A stretch of 53,131 bases of DNA from an uncultured Chloroflexota bacterium (GCA_937879875.1 CALFMN010000106.1:1-53131), one strand, 5' to 3'; positions 41,161 to 49,745 are shown, counted from the stretch's first letter. Translations and numbers: made by a program. Notes: generated from the sequence alone by a model not told the origin.

Positions 41161-42126
41161 TCACTCCCGCAGCCGGCGTCCGGTCAGCTTGAGGAAGACG
41201 TCTTCGAGCGTGGCGCCGCGCACGTAGAGGCTGTCGAGCGGCTGACCGTGGCCGCTGGCCCAGGCCAGCAGCGCCGCCATCGTCTCCGCGACGGCGTGGC
41301 TGTAGAGCGTGACCTCATCGCCGTCGCGGCCGACATTTGACACGGCCGGCAGTCCGCGCAGATCAGCAAGATCCGCGCCCGGCTGCGTGAAGATGATCGC
41401 CGTCTCCGAGAAGTTCTGGCGGATCAACTCGCGCGGCGCATCCACCGCTTGAATCACGCCGTGGTCGATGATCGCCACGCGGTCGCAGAGCCGCTCAGCC
41501 TCTTCCATGTAGTGTGTGGTCAAAAGAACCGTGCGGCCGGCCGCGCGCTGCTGTTCAATGACTTCCCACAGGCTGAGCCGCGCCTGCGGGTCGAGTCCGG
41601 TCGTCGGCTCATCCAAAAAGATCAGGTCGGGCTGGTTGATCAGCGCCAGGGCGACGGAGAGACGCTGCTGCTGGCCGCCGGAAAGCTCTTTGGTCAGCTT
41701 GTTATGGCTCTCTTCGAGGCCGAGCGCGGCGATCAACGCGTCCGGTTCATCGGCTCGCTCAAAGAAGCTCGCGAAGAGATCCAGCACCTCGTAGACGGTG
41801 AGCAGCGGGAAGAGCGCCGGCGTCTGCAACTGCACGCCGATGCGCTGCTTGACATCATCCAGACGGCGGCGCGCGTCGATGCCGAGCACGGAGATGCGGC
41901 CGGCGTCCGGCTCGCGCAGGCCGGTGATCATCTCGATCGTCGTCGTCTTGCCGGCGCCGTTGGGGCCGAGCAGGCCGAACACCTCGCCGCGCCGCACCTG
42001 CAGCGAGACGCCGGCCACCGCGACTTTGTCGCCGTAGCGTTTGACCAGCCCTTCGACATCGATCGCCAGCGATCCGGCCACCAGCGCCGGACGTGCATCA
42101 TCGCGCGCCGCATCGGTCGTGACCAT
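41161..42126 (-). CDS. ABC-2 type exporter ATPase
   Basis: The protein has 321 residues with Walker A GPNGAGKT (54-61), signature LSGGQQQR, Walker B LIFLDEP and the H-loop TTHYMEEAE, followed by a ~90-residue C-terminal extension of the DrrA/CcmA type. ATG 42126 is preferred since AAGGA lies 10 bases upstream; ATG 42144 is an alternative. It is the first gene of the exporter operon. A 23-bp perfect hairpin lies 35 bases upstream and separates it from the zinc-ribbon gene. Confidence 0.92.
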   Translation of the reverse strand: MVTTDAARDDARPALVAGSLAIDVEGLVKRYGDKVAVAGVSLQVRRGEVFGLLGPNGAGKTTTIEMITGLREPDAGRISVLGIDARRRLDDVKQRIGVQLQTPALFPLLTVYEVLDLFASFFERADEPDALIAALGLEESHNKLTKELSGGQQQRLSVALALINQPDLIFLDEPTTGLDPQARLSLWEVIEQQRAAGRTVLLTTHYMEEAERLCDRVAIIDHGVIQAVDAPRELIRQNFSETAIIFTQPGADLADLRGLPAVSNVGRDGDEVTLYSHAVAETMAALLAWASGHGQPLDSLYVRGATLEDVFLKLTGRRLRE

Positions 42127-42160
42127 CGCTGCTGCTTCCTTCATCTCGTCATTTGCCGTT

Positions 42161-42211
42161 CACGCACGTTGCAGCCGCTGCCGTGGACCGGCAGCGGCTG
42201 CAACGTGCGTG
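42161..42211. terminator. Perfect 23-bp hairpin before the exporter operon
   Basis: Arms 42161-42183 and 42189-42211 are exact reverse complements with loop TGGAC. It lies between the zinc-ribbon gene stop (42272) and the exporter ATPase start, both on the minus strand. No U-tract follows, so it could be a factor-dependent terminator, an insulator or a regulator site. Confidence 0.65.
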
Positions 42212-42271
42212 AGGATGAGCCATGTATGCAGTATCGCACGCGGGCGGGTGGCCAGCGAGAGGCTGACGGGC

Positions 42272-42529
42272 TCAGACGGCTGGAATCGCACCGCCCGTAC
42301 CGTTCAGCCCGGCCTTTGCCGAAGCCGCCGCCGTCCAGCGGCGCAGCCGCGCCAGCATTGCCCGGCGTTCGTCCGCCAACAGGCGGTAGCCGCATTGCAG
42401 GCAGGCGAAATCGGTCTCTTTGCTGAACATCGTGCGCGAGTAGTTGTCCTGCTCGATCGAGAGGTCGCCGCGGCACTTCGGGCAGCTCTTGAGGATAAAC
42501 ACTTCCGCACCCCCCGGCGGGGCATCCAT
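42272..42529 (-). CDS. Small zinc-ribbon protein
   Basis: The protein has 85 residues. A four-cysteine zinc ribbon is formed by CPKCRGD and CLQCGYR about 25 residues apart, joined by an acidic and aromatic segment. The C-terminal part is a helix rich in Arg and Ala, then a loose tail. ATG 42529 follows AGAGGAAAG by 8-10 bases; ATG 42559 is possible. Such proteins often bind nucleic acid or an RNA polymerase or ribosome partner, but no function can be named. A hairpin at 42550-42569 lies in its leader. Confidence 0.65.
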   Translation of the reverse strand: MDAPPGGAEVFILKSCPKCRGDLSIEQDNYSRTMFSKETDFACLQCGYRLLADERRAMLARLRRWTAAASAKAGLNGTGGAIPAV

Positions 42530-42898
42530 CCCCGCCGCTTTCCTCTGACATGGGCGCATTCGCGCCCATCTGAGACTTTGCTGTTGATGTCACGAGTATG
42601 GTGGGGAGGTGGGTGCGGCCGCACGCGACGACGGAACCGAGCCGTGCGGTACCTTCGGACGGTCCGGCCACCGGCCCTGCGGACAGGCCAAACGTCACAT
42701 CATCATGGTCGCGTTCTGACGGGCGCTTTGCTGGTGCGATGTGTGACGCAGCGCACGCCAGGTGTGTGCAGATTCCAACACAGCGCTGGCGCCGCGCAAC
42801 CGCGGCGCGGGGGAGATCGTGCTCTCCGTAGCGGCGACGACCCGCGCGGACACCATCGCGGACGGGCCGAAGCCAGAGCACCTGTGGAGGATTAATCG
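42530..42898. other. Intergenic region with leader hairpin and predicted promoter
   Basis: The 369 bases between divergent small genes hold no convincing gene. ATGGGCGC-ATTC-GCGCCCAT (42550-42569) is a perfect 8-bp hairpin in the leader of the zinc-ribbon gene, and CATACT (minus, 42600-42595) is a possible -10. The remainder is GC-rich and unremarkable. Confidence 0.4.
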
Positions 42899-43168
42899 AT
42901 GAGCACCATGACCTATACTCTCCCTCCGGCGGCGCGGGCGGGCGCCTTCGCCGGCTGCCAGGCCGCCAGCGCCGATCGCCGGTACGGACGGCGTCTGGAC
43001 GGCGCGGCGCTGCACTCCGCCGCATGGCAAAGGGCCGTGTCGTGGGCCGAGACCGCTCCCGTCGGCCCCACCCGCGCCGCCCTCGATCAATACTGTGACC
43101 AGTTCCGTGCGGCGTACGCGCTGTGGCAGGGCTGGGGCGGCTACGTGCCGGGCAGTTCCGCGGCCTGA
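42899..43168 (+). CDS. Small hypothetical protein
   Basis: This 89-residue protein is not recognised. It starts MSTMTYTLPPAARAGAFAG and has an aromatic C-terminal part (DQYCDQFRAAYALWQGWGGY). No membrane segment or signal. GGAGG lies 8 bases before the ATG, one of the better ribosome-binding sites here, which supports a real gene. It ends 30 bases before the RuvB stop on the opposite strand. Confidence 0.55.
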   Translation: MSTMTYTLPPAARAGAFAGCQAASADRRYGRRLDGAALHSAAWQRAVSWAETAPVGPTRAALDQYCDQFRAAYALWQGWGGYVPGSSAA

Positions 43169-43197
43169 ATGGACGCGGTGCCCGCATCCGGGCTCGG

Positions 43198-44298
43198 CTA
43201 CGGCTGAGAGGGGGATTCGTCGTCCGGTTCGGCGTCCCAGAAGCGGGCCTGATTCGGCTCGGGCGCAGGCGGCGCTGGCGGCGTCAGACCGAGGTGGCGG
43301 TAGGCGGCGGGCAGCGCCTCGCGCCCGCGCGGCGTGCGGCGAATGAAGCCGAGGCGCACCAGAAAGGGCTCATAGACGTCCTCGATCGTGTCCGGATCCT
43401 CGGCCGTTGCAGCGGCGAGTGAGTTGAGGCCAACCGGCCCGCCGTTGAACTTCTCGATCATGAAGCGCAGGATTTCGCGGTCCACGCCGTCGAGGCCCAG
43501 CTCGTCGACTTCCAACCGCGCCAGCGCCTCGCGCGCCACGGCGCAACTGATCACGCCGTCGTGCAGCACCTGGGCGTGGTCGCGCACGCGGCGCAGCAGC
43601 CGGTTGGCGATGCGCGGCGTACCGCGCGAACGGCGGGCGATTTCGGCAGCGCCGGCCGGCTCAGTCGGCACGTTGAGCACGCGGGCGCTGCGCGCAACGA
43701 TCTGTTCGAGCGCCGCATGCGTGTAGAACTCCAGCCGGTAGACGGAGCCGAAGCGGTCGCGCAGCGGCGGGCTGATCATGTCGTAGCGCGTGGTGGCGCC
43801 GGCCAGCGTGAACTTCGCCAATGGGATGCGCATCGAGCGGGCGCCGGGGCCTTTGCCGAGCACCAGATCGAGCGCGAAGTCTTCCATCGCCGAGTACAGC
43901 ACCTCTTCGACGATGCGCGGCAGGCGGTGGATCTCGTCGATGAAGAGCACGTCGTGCTGCTGGAGGTTGGTGAGGATCGAGGCGATGTCGCCGGGGCGCT
44001 CGATCGCGGGGCCGGAGGTGGTGCGCACGCTCACGCCCATCTCCGAGGCGATGATGTTGGCGAGCGTGGTCTTGCCGAGGCCGGGCGGCCCGTAGAGCAG
44101 CAGATGGTCCAGCCCCTCGCCGCGGGCCAGCGCCGCCTTGATGCTGATCTGCAGGTTGTCTTTGACCTTCTCCTGGCCGATGTATTCCGTCAGCCGCGCC
44201 GGGCGCAGGGTGGTATCCGACCGGTCGTCCTCCGGCTGGCCCTTGCCCGAAAGTAACCGTTCATCGTCGCTCATGCCGACCGCTGCCGCTGCTGCCAT
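43198..44298 (-). CDS. ruvB: Holliday junction branch-migration ATPase RuvB
   Basis: The protein has 366 residues. Landmarks are LRPARLTEYIGQEKVKDNL, Walker A GPPGLGKT, Walker B VLFIDEIHRL, sensor 1 GATTRYDMISPPLRDRFG with the arginine finger, and the C-terminal winged helix RTPRGREALPAAYRHLG. RuvB drives branch migration with RuvA and RuvC, neither of which is in the window. Start ATG 44298 is given; ATG 44274 (MSDDERLL) is also possible. The last ~25 residues are a Pro-rich tail beyond the usual end. This is a housekeeping gene useful for placing the organism. Confidence 0.95.
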   Translation of the reverse strand: MAAAAAVGMSDDERLLSGKGQPEDDRSDTTLRPARLTEYIGQEKVKDNLQISIKAALARGEGLDHLLLYGPPGLGKTTLANIIASEMGVSVRTTSGPAIERPGDIASILTNLQQHDVLFIDEIHRLPRIVEEVLYSAMEDFALDLVLGKGPGARSMRIPLAKFTLAGATTRYDMISPPLRDRFGSVYRLEFYTHAALEQIVARSARVLNVPTEPAGAAEIARRSRGTPRIANRLLRRVRDHAQVLHDGVISCAVAREALARLEVDELGLDGVDREILRFMIEKFNGGPVGLNSLAAATAEDPDTIEDVYEPFLVRLGFIRRTPRGREALPAAYRHLGLTPPAPPAPEPNQARFWDAEPDDESPSQP

Positions 44299-44371
44299 GC
44301 CGCTGCCCCGATCTTGCTGTCCCGGTGCTTTTCGCACAGATGTTCCACAACAGCATACCAGATCGGCGCCG

Positions 44372-44722
44372 TCATTTTGCGCTGCCCGTGCCCGGCCGCT
44401 GCTCCACGCGCAGCTTCCAGAGCTGCAGCGCGTGCTCAAGGCCGTGCTCGACGTAGTGTTCCACGCCGAGCCGCTGCAGCTCGATGTAGGCGCGGTCGTG
44501 CTCGGCCAGGTGTTCGACGACCTCCGCCATCGACCACTCTTCGGGTGATGGGGACGCGATCAGCCGCTCGTCGGTCAGATCGCCCAACGCCGCGGCGATC
44601 GCCTGGCGGATCGCGTCCATGCCATGGCGCGCGGGCTCATCTGCCTGGCCTTGTTCGATCAGTGCCCGTTGCGCGGCTTCGACGTCCGCCAGCAGTCGCG
44701 AAGCCATCGGCGTGTGCTGCAT
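44372..44722 (-). CDS. DinB-like four-helix protein
   Basis: The protein has 116 residues with the DinB/YfiT-type pattern PSPEEWSMAEVVEHLAEHDR, whose histidines recall the metal site of these proteins. It is shorter than the usual 150-170 residues, so it may be a truncated or minimal form. It lies 73 bases upstream of RuvB on the same strand. Function unknown; some family members are thiol-dependent transferases. Confidence 0.65.
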   Translation of the reverse strand: MQHTPMASRLLADVEAAQRALIEQGQADEPARHGMDAIRQAIAAALGDLTDERLIASPSPEEWSMAEVVEHLAEHDRAYIELQRLGVEHYVEHGLEHALQLWKLRVEQRPGTGSAK

Positions 44723-44774
44723 CCGGGAGAGTCCTCATCCAGTTCGCCCAGTTCGCCCAGTTCGCCCGCGCGGC

Positions 44775-45599
44775 TCAGCCCTGACGCACCGTACCGCCGT
44801 CGACGATGTAGCACTGGCCGGTGATCCAGGCGGCCTTCGCGGTGCACAGGAAGGCGGTCAGCTCGGCGATGTCCTCGCCGGTGCCGGCGCGGCCAAGGGG
44901 GATGCGCTCTTTGACCATGCGCTCCCACTGATCCCCGCGGCCGAGGTCGTCCATGCGAAACGTATCGATGATGCCCGGCAGCACGGCGTTGACGGTGATC
45001 TGGTAGCGCGCCAGTTCGGCCGCCATCGATCCGGTCAACGACTGAATGCCGGCCTTGCTGGCCGCGTAGGCGGCTGTGTTCGGCCCATGCAGCTTGCCGG
45101 CGACCGAGGAGATGTTGACGATGCGGCCGCCGCGCCCCTGCTTGATCTGCTGCCGCGCCACGGCACGGGACATGAGAAACGTCCCGGTCAGGTTCGTGTC
45201 GATCACGTTGCGCCAGATCGCCTCGTCCAGATCGACGACGGGCACGCGGTCCTTGCCGCGCGCGGCGCCGGCGTTGTTGATCAGGATGTCCACGCTGCCC
45301 AGCTCACGCGCCGTGCGTTCGACCAGCTCCTCGATTGCCTCGGCGCGGCGGACATCTGAGATCAGCGGCAGGGCACGACGGCCAAGCGCCCGCACCTCTT
45401 CAGCGACCGATTCGATATCGCGCCAGCCGCTGGCTTTCTCGTCCTCGGGATAGTCCTCCAGCTTGCGGCCGGTGCCGGTGAGCACCACGTCGCAGCCTTC
45501 GCGGGCGAGCGCGACGGCGATCGGCCGGCCGATGCTGCGCTTCCTGCCCGCTCCGGTGACGATCGCGACTTTGCCCTTGAGCGGAGCATCCTCTGCCAT
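44775..45599 (-). CDS. Short-chain dehydrogenase/reductase
   Basis: The protein has 274 residues, a classical SDR. The cofactor motif is VTGAGRKRSIG (TGxxxxxxG with a two-residue enlargement), then NNAGAARG, the catalytic ISSVAGKLHGPNTAAYAASK (Ser, Tyr-x3-Lys), and PGIIDTF. The C-terminal QCYIVDGGT is typical of FabG-like enzymes. GGAGGTGAGC precedes ATG 45599. Its upstream region holds the 54-bp module shared with the hydrolase gene at 113, so the two genes may be co-regulated. Substrate unknown. Confidence 0.9.
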   Translation of the reverse strand: MAEDAPLKGKVAIVTGAGRKRSIGRPIAVALAREGCDVVLTGTGRKLEDYPEDEKASGWRDIESVAEEVRALGRRALPLISDVRRAEAIEELVERTARELGSVDILINNAGAARGKDRVPVVDLDEAIWRNVIDTNLTGTFLMSRAVARQQIKQGRGGRIVNISSVAGKLHGPNTAAYAASKAGIQSLTGSMAAELARYQITVNAVLPGIIDTFRMDDLGRGDQWERMVKERIPLGRAGTGEDIAELTAFLCTAKAAWITGQCYIVDGGTVRQG

Positions 45600-45661
45600 G
45601 CTGACCTCACCTCCAGGCTGCCGGCCGCTGCTCGCACGCGGTCCGGCGCGCTCAGGCGAAA

Positions 45662-45750
45662 GCATACACCGCGCCCGCCCCCGAGCGCAGCGCATGTCGT
45701 GTGTCAGGAGCGGTGAGACAGCGCCGGCCTGCGCCGAGAACGGGCGCGCC
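45662..45750 (-). promoter_or_regulatory. Upstream control module, copy 2, with predicted -10
   Basis: Bases 45697-45750 repeat window bases 1-54 in inverted orientation with one mismatch (at 45730), oriented the same way relative to the gene it precedes. The predicted -10 (TATGCT, 45667-45662) starts 29 bases after the module, exactly as in copy 1. Confidence 0.5.
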
Positions 45751-45951
45751 GGCAGGGTCAAGGGGTGCCCACGCCGCGGCGGCACAGCGCACCGGGGCGC
45801 CACCACGCCCGCCCGGTACGCTGCGCACCACCGCACCCAGCCGGCGTGCCCCGTCCCTGGCTCACCTGGCCTGAATCACTACAGCCCGAAACGAGGGCCG
45901 CCGCGGAGCGCGGCGTCATAAGAAGGACACGCCGATCGGCGCGGCGCGGGG

Positions 45952-45962
45952 TAGAGTAGAGT
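45952..45962 (+). promoter_or_regulatory. Predicted -10 region of coaE
   Basis: Two overlapping TAGAGT hexamers (45952-45957 and 45957-45962), 54 bases before the coaE start. The same hexamer precedes the LysR genes and the PsiE-like gene. Confidence 0.4.
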
Positions 45963-46016
45963 CGGGGCGAGCCTTCTGCAGCCCTCGCCGTGTCAGTTCA
46001 TCCCTGGGAGAACGCG

Positions 46017-46709
46017 ATGCCGCTGGTTATCGGAGTGACGGGTTCGATCGCCGCGGGCAAGAGCCTCGTCTGCCGTACGCTCGTGGAGCTGGGTGCCGAG
46101 CACTGCAACGCCGATACGCTTGTGCATGGGCTGTATGCGCCGAACACACCGGGCTTCGCGCGCGTGGTCGCCGAGTTCGGCGAGGATGTCGTCGGTCCCG
46201 ATGGCACGATCGACCGGCGCAGGCTCGGCGCCAAAGTCTTCGGCAACCCGGAGGCGATGCGGCGGCTCACCCGCGCGATGGGCGACATCACCGGCGCGAT
46301 CAAGGCCGAGGTGGATCGCTGGCGGGCGACGCTGCCGGAAAACGGCTGCGGCGTGATGGAGGCCGTGAACCTGATCGAGCCGGGTTACGCCGGCTGGTGC
46401 GATGTCACCTGGCTGGTCGTCTGCCGCTCGGAGACGGCGACGCAGCGGATGATGGCCCGCGACGGCTTCGATGAGGCGCAGGCAGCGCAGCGGCTGGCCA
46501 GCCAGCGCCCCTGGGAGCAGCGCGCCAGCGCGGCGGATCTGCTGCTGCGCAACGACAACAGCCGTGAAGCGCTGATCGACGCCGTACGCTACGCCTACCG
46601 CCGGCTCTGGGAGCTGCGGCGCGATCAATCGCTGCCGCACAGCCAGTACCACGTCTGGCGTGCCGCGCATCCGCTGCCGGCGCCCGCTGGTGCCGCGGCC
46701 GGCGCCTAA
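46017..46709 (+). CDS. coaE: Dephospho-CoA kinase
   Basis: The protein has 230 residues with P-loop GSIAAGKS (9-16), AEHCNADTLVH after it and GTIDRRRLGAKVFGNPEAM, the recognisable CoaE block. The later segment VTWLVVCRSETATQRMMARDG matches the substrate-closing region. It performs the last step of coenzyme A synthesis, phosphorylating dephospho-CoA. GGGAG lies 6 bases before ATG 46017. The stop codon TAA and last alanine codons lie within a dispersed repeat, so the C-terminus (PLPAPAGAAAGA) may have been shaped by it. Confidence 0.9.
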   Translation: MPLVIGVTGSIAAGKSLVCRTLVELGAEHCNADTLVHGLYAPNTPGFARVVAEFGEDVVGPDGTIDRRRLGAKVFGNPEAMRRLTRAMGDITGAIKAEVDRWRATLPENGCGVMEAVNLIEPGYAGWCDVTWLVVCRSETATQRMMARDGFDEAQAAQRLASQRPWEQRASAADLLLRNDNSREALIDAVRYAYRRLWELRRDQSLPHSQYHVWRAAHPLPAPAGAAAGA

Positions 46710-46856
46710 CCCAGACCTCGCTGAAGCGAAGTCTGTCATTGAAAGTCTCCGACGGTTGCGCTGCGGTCATCGGAAGTCTCCGACGGTTGCGCTGCGCTCT
46801 GGTGGAAGTCTCCGACGGTTGCGCTGCGCTCTGGCCCGACACGGGAAGGGTTAGGG
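46701..46856. repeat. Family 2 repeat, copy B, with a three-unit tandem repeat inside
   Basis: Ends match copy A (GGCGCCTAACCC...; ...CCGACACGGGAAGGGTT), but about 95 bases are inserted between them. The insert has three copies of a 23-base unit starting AAGTCTCCGACGGTTGCGCT at 46743-46765, 46774-46796 and 46806-46828 (periods 31 and 32). Three units without equal spacers do not make a CRISPR array. The coaE stop lies inside the left end. Confidence 0.75.
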
Positions 46857-46955
46857 CTCAAAGACGGCCGGCAGAATCGGCGACAAACCCGCCGCGCAGT
46901 CCACAAGGACACCCCAGCCCGCCGCCGTCCGGCGCCGCTGGGAACGCTCCAGGAG

Positions 46956-47015
46956 CCCCTTCCAGTTTCGGGAAGGGACAGACCCCGCTTGCGAGGTCAG
47001 GGTTAGGCGCCCCGC
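46956..47015. repeat. Family 2 repeat, copy C (inverted)
   Basis: Reverse-oriented copy of the element at 25931: CCCCTTCC...GGGAAGGGACAGAC..., ending GGTCAGGGTTAGGCGCCCCG. It lies about 100 bases from copy B and faces it. With copy B it accounts for most of the 364-base gap 46710-47073; the 100 bases between them show nothing else. Confidence 0.7.
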
Positions 47016-47073
47016 CAGCTCGGCGCCGCCGCGAACGTCTCCAGACAGCCACGCACCGCTCGCCGGCCCGCCC

Positions 47074-47907
47074 CTACGAGCAGGGCTGCCCCGTTTGCAG
47101 GTACGCCGCCTGTACCTTCTGCGCGATCTGCGCCGTTTGTGCGAGTGTATACAGCCCCGGCGCGCCCGCGATCGTGACGTTGATAAAGACGCGCCCGCAG
47201 CGCCAGGCCACGCTGTAGCCCTCGAAAGGAATGCTGTTCTGCGCGGCCGGCGCCGTGTATGAGAAGGCGATCGTCTCCTGGCCGAGCTGCGGCGCCGGCT
47301 GTTGCTTGACGCAGGGAATGGGACTGATGACGGGGTCATGCAGGAAGTTTGAGGCGCCCGCGTCCGAGTTGAAAATCAGATGCTGCACCGTCACGGTCGC
47401 GATCGCGCCGCGCGTGGTGGGCCCGGTAAAGCCCTGCTGCCGGCCGCCGAGGAAGCCGATCTGCTGCAAATGTTGCAGCGCAGCCTGCGGGTCCGCCGTC
47501 CCCTGCGCGATGTTGTTGGCGGTACGCTGTTCCTGCGGGTTGTACTGGCCGCCATCGTCCGCCTTGAAGCCCGGCGGCACGGCGCTCGCCGGCACGGTGA
47601 GTTGCGGAAGCTGCAACGCCGGGCGCGGCACCTGTGTCGGCAGATTTGACGTGTCGAGCGGCAGCAGCGGGAAGCTCAGGCAGCCATTGGCGCCCGGCGT
47701 GCCGAGGACTGCAACGCTCGCCACGGCCGGCGGCTGCGTGGGCAGCGGCGTCAGCCCCGGCCCCGCCGTGGCGGCGCTCTGGCGGGTGGGCGCGGCGCTG
47801 GCGGCCGCCGTGGGGGAAGGCTTCTTGTTGTTGCCGCTGCTGCACGCGGTCAGCAGCATGGCACCCGTCGCGGCCGCCACGAGCAGATGCGAGAGCGAAA
47901 GACGCAT
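47074..47907 (-). CDS. Predicted lipoprotein
   Basis: The protein has 277 residues. A signal peptide (MRLSLSHLLVAAATGAMLLT) ends in a lipobox LLTAC with Cys22, followed by a Ser/Thr/Ala/Pro linker to about residue 80. The mature domain has three more cysteines, two of which (PCVKQ and WRCG) may pair. It is not recognised as a known family; many similar lipoproteins occur in Chloroflexota. GGGGAG precedes ATG 47907. A possible -10 TATGCT is at 47989-47984 (minus). Confidence 0.75.
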   Translation of the reverse strand: MRLSLSHLLVAAATGAMLLTACSSGNNKKPSPTAAASAAPTRQSAATAGPGLTPLPTQPPAVASVAVLGTPGANGCLSFPLLPLDTSNLPTQVPRPALQLPQLTVPASAVPPGFKADDGGQYNPQEQRTANNIAQGTADPQAALQHLQQIGFLGGRQQGFTGPTTRGAIATVTVQHLIFNSDAGASNFLHDPVISPIPCVKQQPAPQLGQETIAFSYTAPAAQNSIPFEGYSVAWRCGRVFINVTIAGAPGLYTLAQTAQIAQKVQAAYLQTGQPCS

Positions 47908-48180
47908 GGATACTCCCCGAAGCGCACACGCCGCCGCGCCGGGGCGCAGGCCATGCATGCGGCGCGGCGCGCAGGTTCTGTTCAGCATAGGCAAAGACGC
48001 GCGGCTCGCGCGAACGTTCTATCGTTGCGCCGCACCCTGACGTCGCAGGCGAGGTCTGTTGTTTGCGATCGCCGGTGGCCGCGCTGGGCCGTGGCCCGTA
48101 CCAACCACGGTGGGCGACGAGTGGAGGGGAAGAGATGGAAGACCGGCCGGCCGCCTGCCCCAGGGAGACCAAGTCCCCTT

Positions 48181-49131
48181 CTACCCGGCGTAGTCTCGCT
48201 CGTGGGCGGGATCGGCCGGTGTGGCGAAAGCATCGCCCAGCCGTTCGAACAACAGGCCGAGGATCACGATCGCCAGCGCCAGCGCCAGATACACGAGATA
48301 ACTGAGGACCACAAACCAGCAGACGTCGCGGGCGAGATCGGAGGTGCCCGCCACCAGCGGATCGAGCGAAGTGCCGTAGGCGAGCTGCACGGTCAGCCAG
48401 CCGATGCCGCTGAGCACCAGTACCGGCAGCGAGGCGATCAGCAGGGCGGCGCCGTACATCACGAGCTGGTTGTAGCCGCGGCTGAGCGGCAGCAGCAGGA
48501 TGCCCAGCACGACGGCCGCGATCAGCGCCGCTTTGGCCACGGACAATGCGTGCGCATGGAAGCCGGGGTTGAGCACGTTGAGCGCGGTGTTGAAGGCCCA
48601 GGGCGCGGACAGGACCATGAAGCTGCCGAGCTTGACCGGCCGGCCGTTTGCGGTGAAGGCGCCGGTGCCGCGATCGTAGACCGCATCGGCTGAGCGGGTC
48701 AGCAGGGTCTGGCGAACCTCGCTGGGCGAGCGGTTGAGCACATCTTTCGGATAGAGCACCGCCTTGATCGGATAGCCGGTCAGCGTAAAGCCGCTGGCGC
48801 CGGCCGGCGAGGCGGCGGCGCTCTGCAGTTCGTCGTAGTGGGCACTGAGGCTGCCGTCGAAGTCAGTGATTTCAGGAATCGCCCGACCGAGAATGCGACG
48901 GGCGGAATCGCGCGAGGTGACGCGCGCCAGCGTATACGCTGCCAGCATCGTGAGCAGCGAGGCGACGAGCAGCAGCGCGAACAGGCGCAGCCAGAAGGCG
49001 ATGTTTGACTCAGCATCCTCGCGGTATGCCGCGGCGCGCCCGTAGCGCCGTGCGATCTCGCGCCGGTCGAGGCCATCGAAGTCCGGTTGGTATGCCCGTG
49101 GTGACTCGATCGGCCGGCTCCTCTGGCTCAT
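48181..49131 (-). CDS. Multi-pass membrane protein of unknown function
   Basis: The protein has 316 residues. A soluble Arg/Tyr-rich N-terminus (about 1-43) leads to a membrane helix (about 46-70), an extracytoplasmic domain (about 72-190) and four further helices to residue 300. No family recognised. Its ATG overlaps the stop of the RDD-family gene as ATGA, so the two are translationally coupled and may act together in the membrane. Confidence 0.75.
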   Translation of the reverse strand: MSQRSRPIESPRAYQPDFDGLDRREIARRYGRAAAYREDAESNIAFWLRLFALLLVASLLTMLAAYTLARVTSRDSARRILGRAIPEITDFDGSLSAHYDELQSAAASPAGASGFTLTGYPIKAVLYPKDVLNRSPSEVRQTLLTRSADAVYDRGTGAFTANGRPVKLGSFMVLSAPWAFNTALNVLNPGFHAHALSVAKAALIAAVVLGILLLPLSRGYNQLVMYGAALLIASLPVLVLSGIGWLTVQLAYGTSLDPLVAGTSDLARDVCWFVVLSYLVYLALALAIVILGLLFERLGDAFATPADPAHERDYAG

Positions 49132-49745
49132 TCGATGGGTCCGACGGGTTCAGCCGGTTGAGCCGGCGCGACCGGCGTACCGGTAGCTCGCACGACCCTG
49201 GTTCCCGCGATCAGGTCGTGCAGCGCCCGGCCGTCAGGCGTCAGCACCCAGCAGAGCGGATCGGCCAGCGCCAGCGCCAGCGGCAGCAGCAGCGCGAGGG
49301 CAAGAACGGCCGGCAGTGTGCGCTGCGCGACCGCGGCCGCCGCGGCGATGATCAGCACGATCGTCAGGAGTCCCACGCCGGTGGCGGCGCAGAACACGAT
49401 CAACCGCACGAGGGCGCGCAGCGGCGCCGGCGGCACGTTGCCGCGGACGACCAGACGCAGTGCCATCGCCGCCAGCCCGGGCGACTGGCCCCGACGGCTC
49501 CAGCAGAGCAGCATGATCGCCCCCCAGATCGGCAGACAGGCGGCGAACAGCGCGAGTGCGCCGTAGATTTCGCTGTCGGAAGGCTGACGTGCCCCGCCGC
49601 CGCTCGCGGCCAGCAGCCAGATCCAGGCGATCAGCGAGCAACTGAGCGCGACGGCACCGGCCAGGACAAGATCGATCAAGAACGCGGCGACTCGAGCCGC
49701 TGCCGGCGCCGGCGCGCTTTCAACCGTCACAGGCTGGCTGCCCAC
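49128..49745 (-). CDS. RDD-family membrane protein
   Basis: The protein has 205 residues with three to four hydrophobic helices. RVAAFLIDLVLAG carries the Arg-x-Asp pair of the RDD family at the first helix, and RGQSPGLAAMALRLV and DGRALHDLIAGTRVV are its other typical blocks. Some RDD proteins help transport ions or solutes; the role is otherwise unclear. GTG 49745 follows GGAGGAGAC. A TATACT -10-like box lies at 49780-49775 (minus). Confidence 0.85.
   Translation of the reverse strand: MGSQPVTVESAPAPAAARVAAFLIDLVLAGAVALSCSLIAWIWLLAASGGGARQPSDSEIYGALALFAACLPIWGAIMLLCWSRRGQSPGLAAMALRLVVRGNVPPAPLRALVRLIVFCAATGVGLLTIVLIIAAAAAVAQRTLPAVLALALLLPLALALADPLCWVLTPDGRALHDLIAGTRVVRATGTPVAPAQPAEPVGPIE

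Noticed and set aside
46743..46828. Short tandem array that could suggest a CRISPR locus
   Set aside because: Only three 23-base units with 8-9-base spacers, far too short, and no cas genes nearby.
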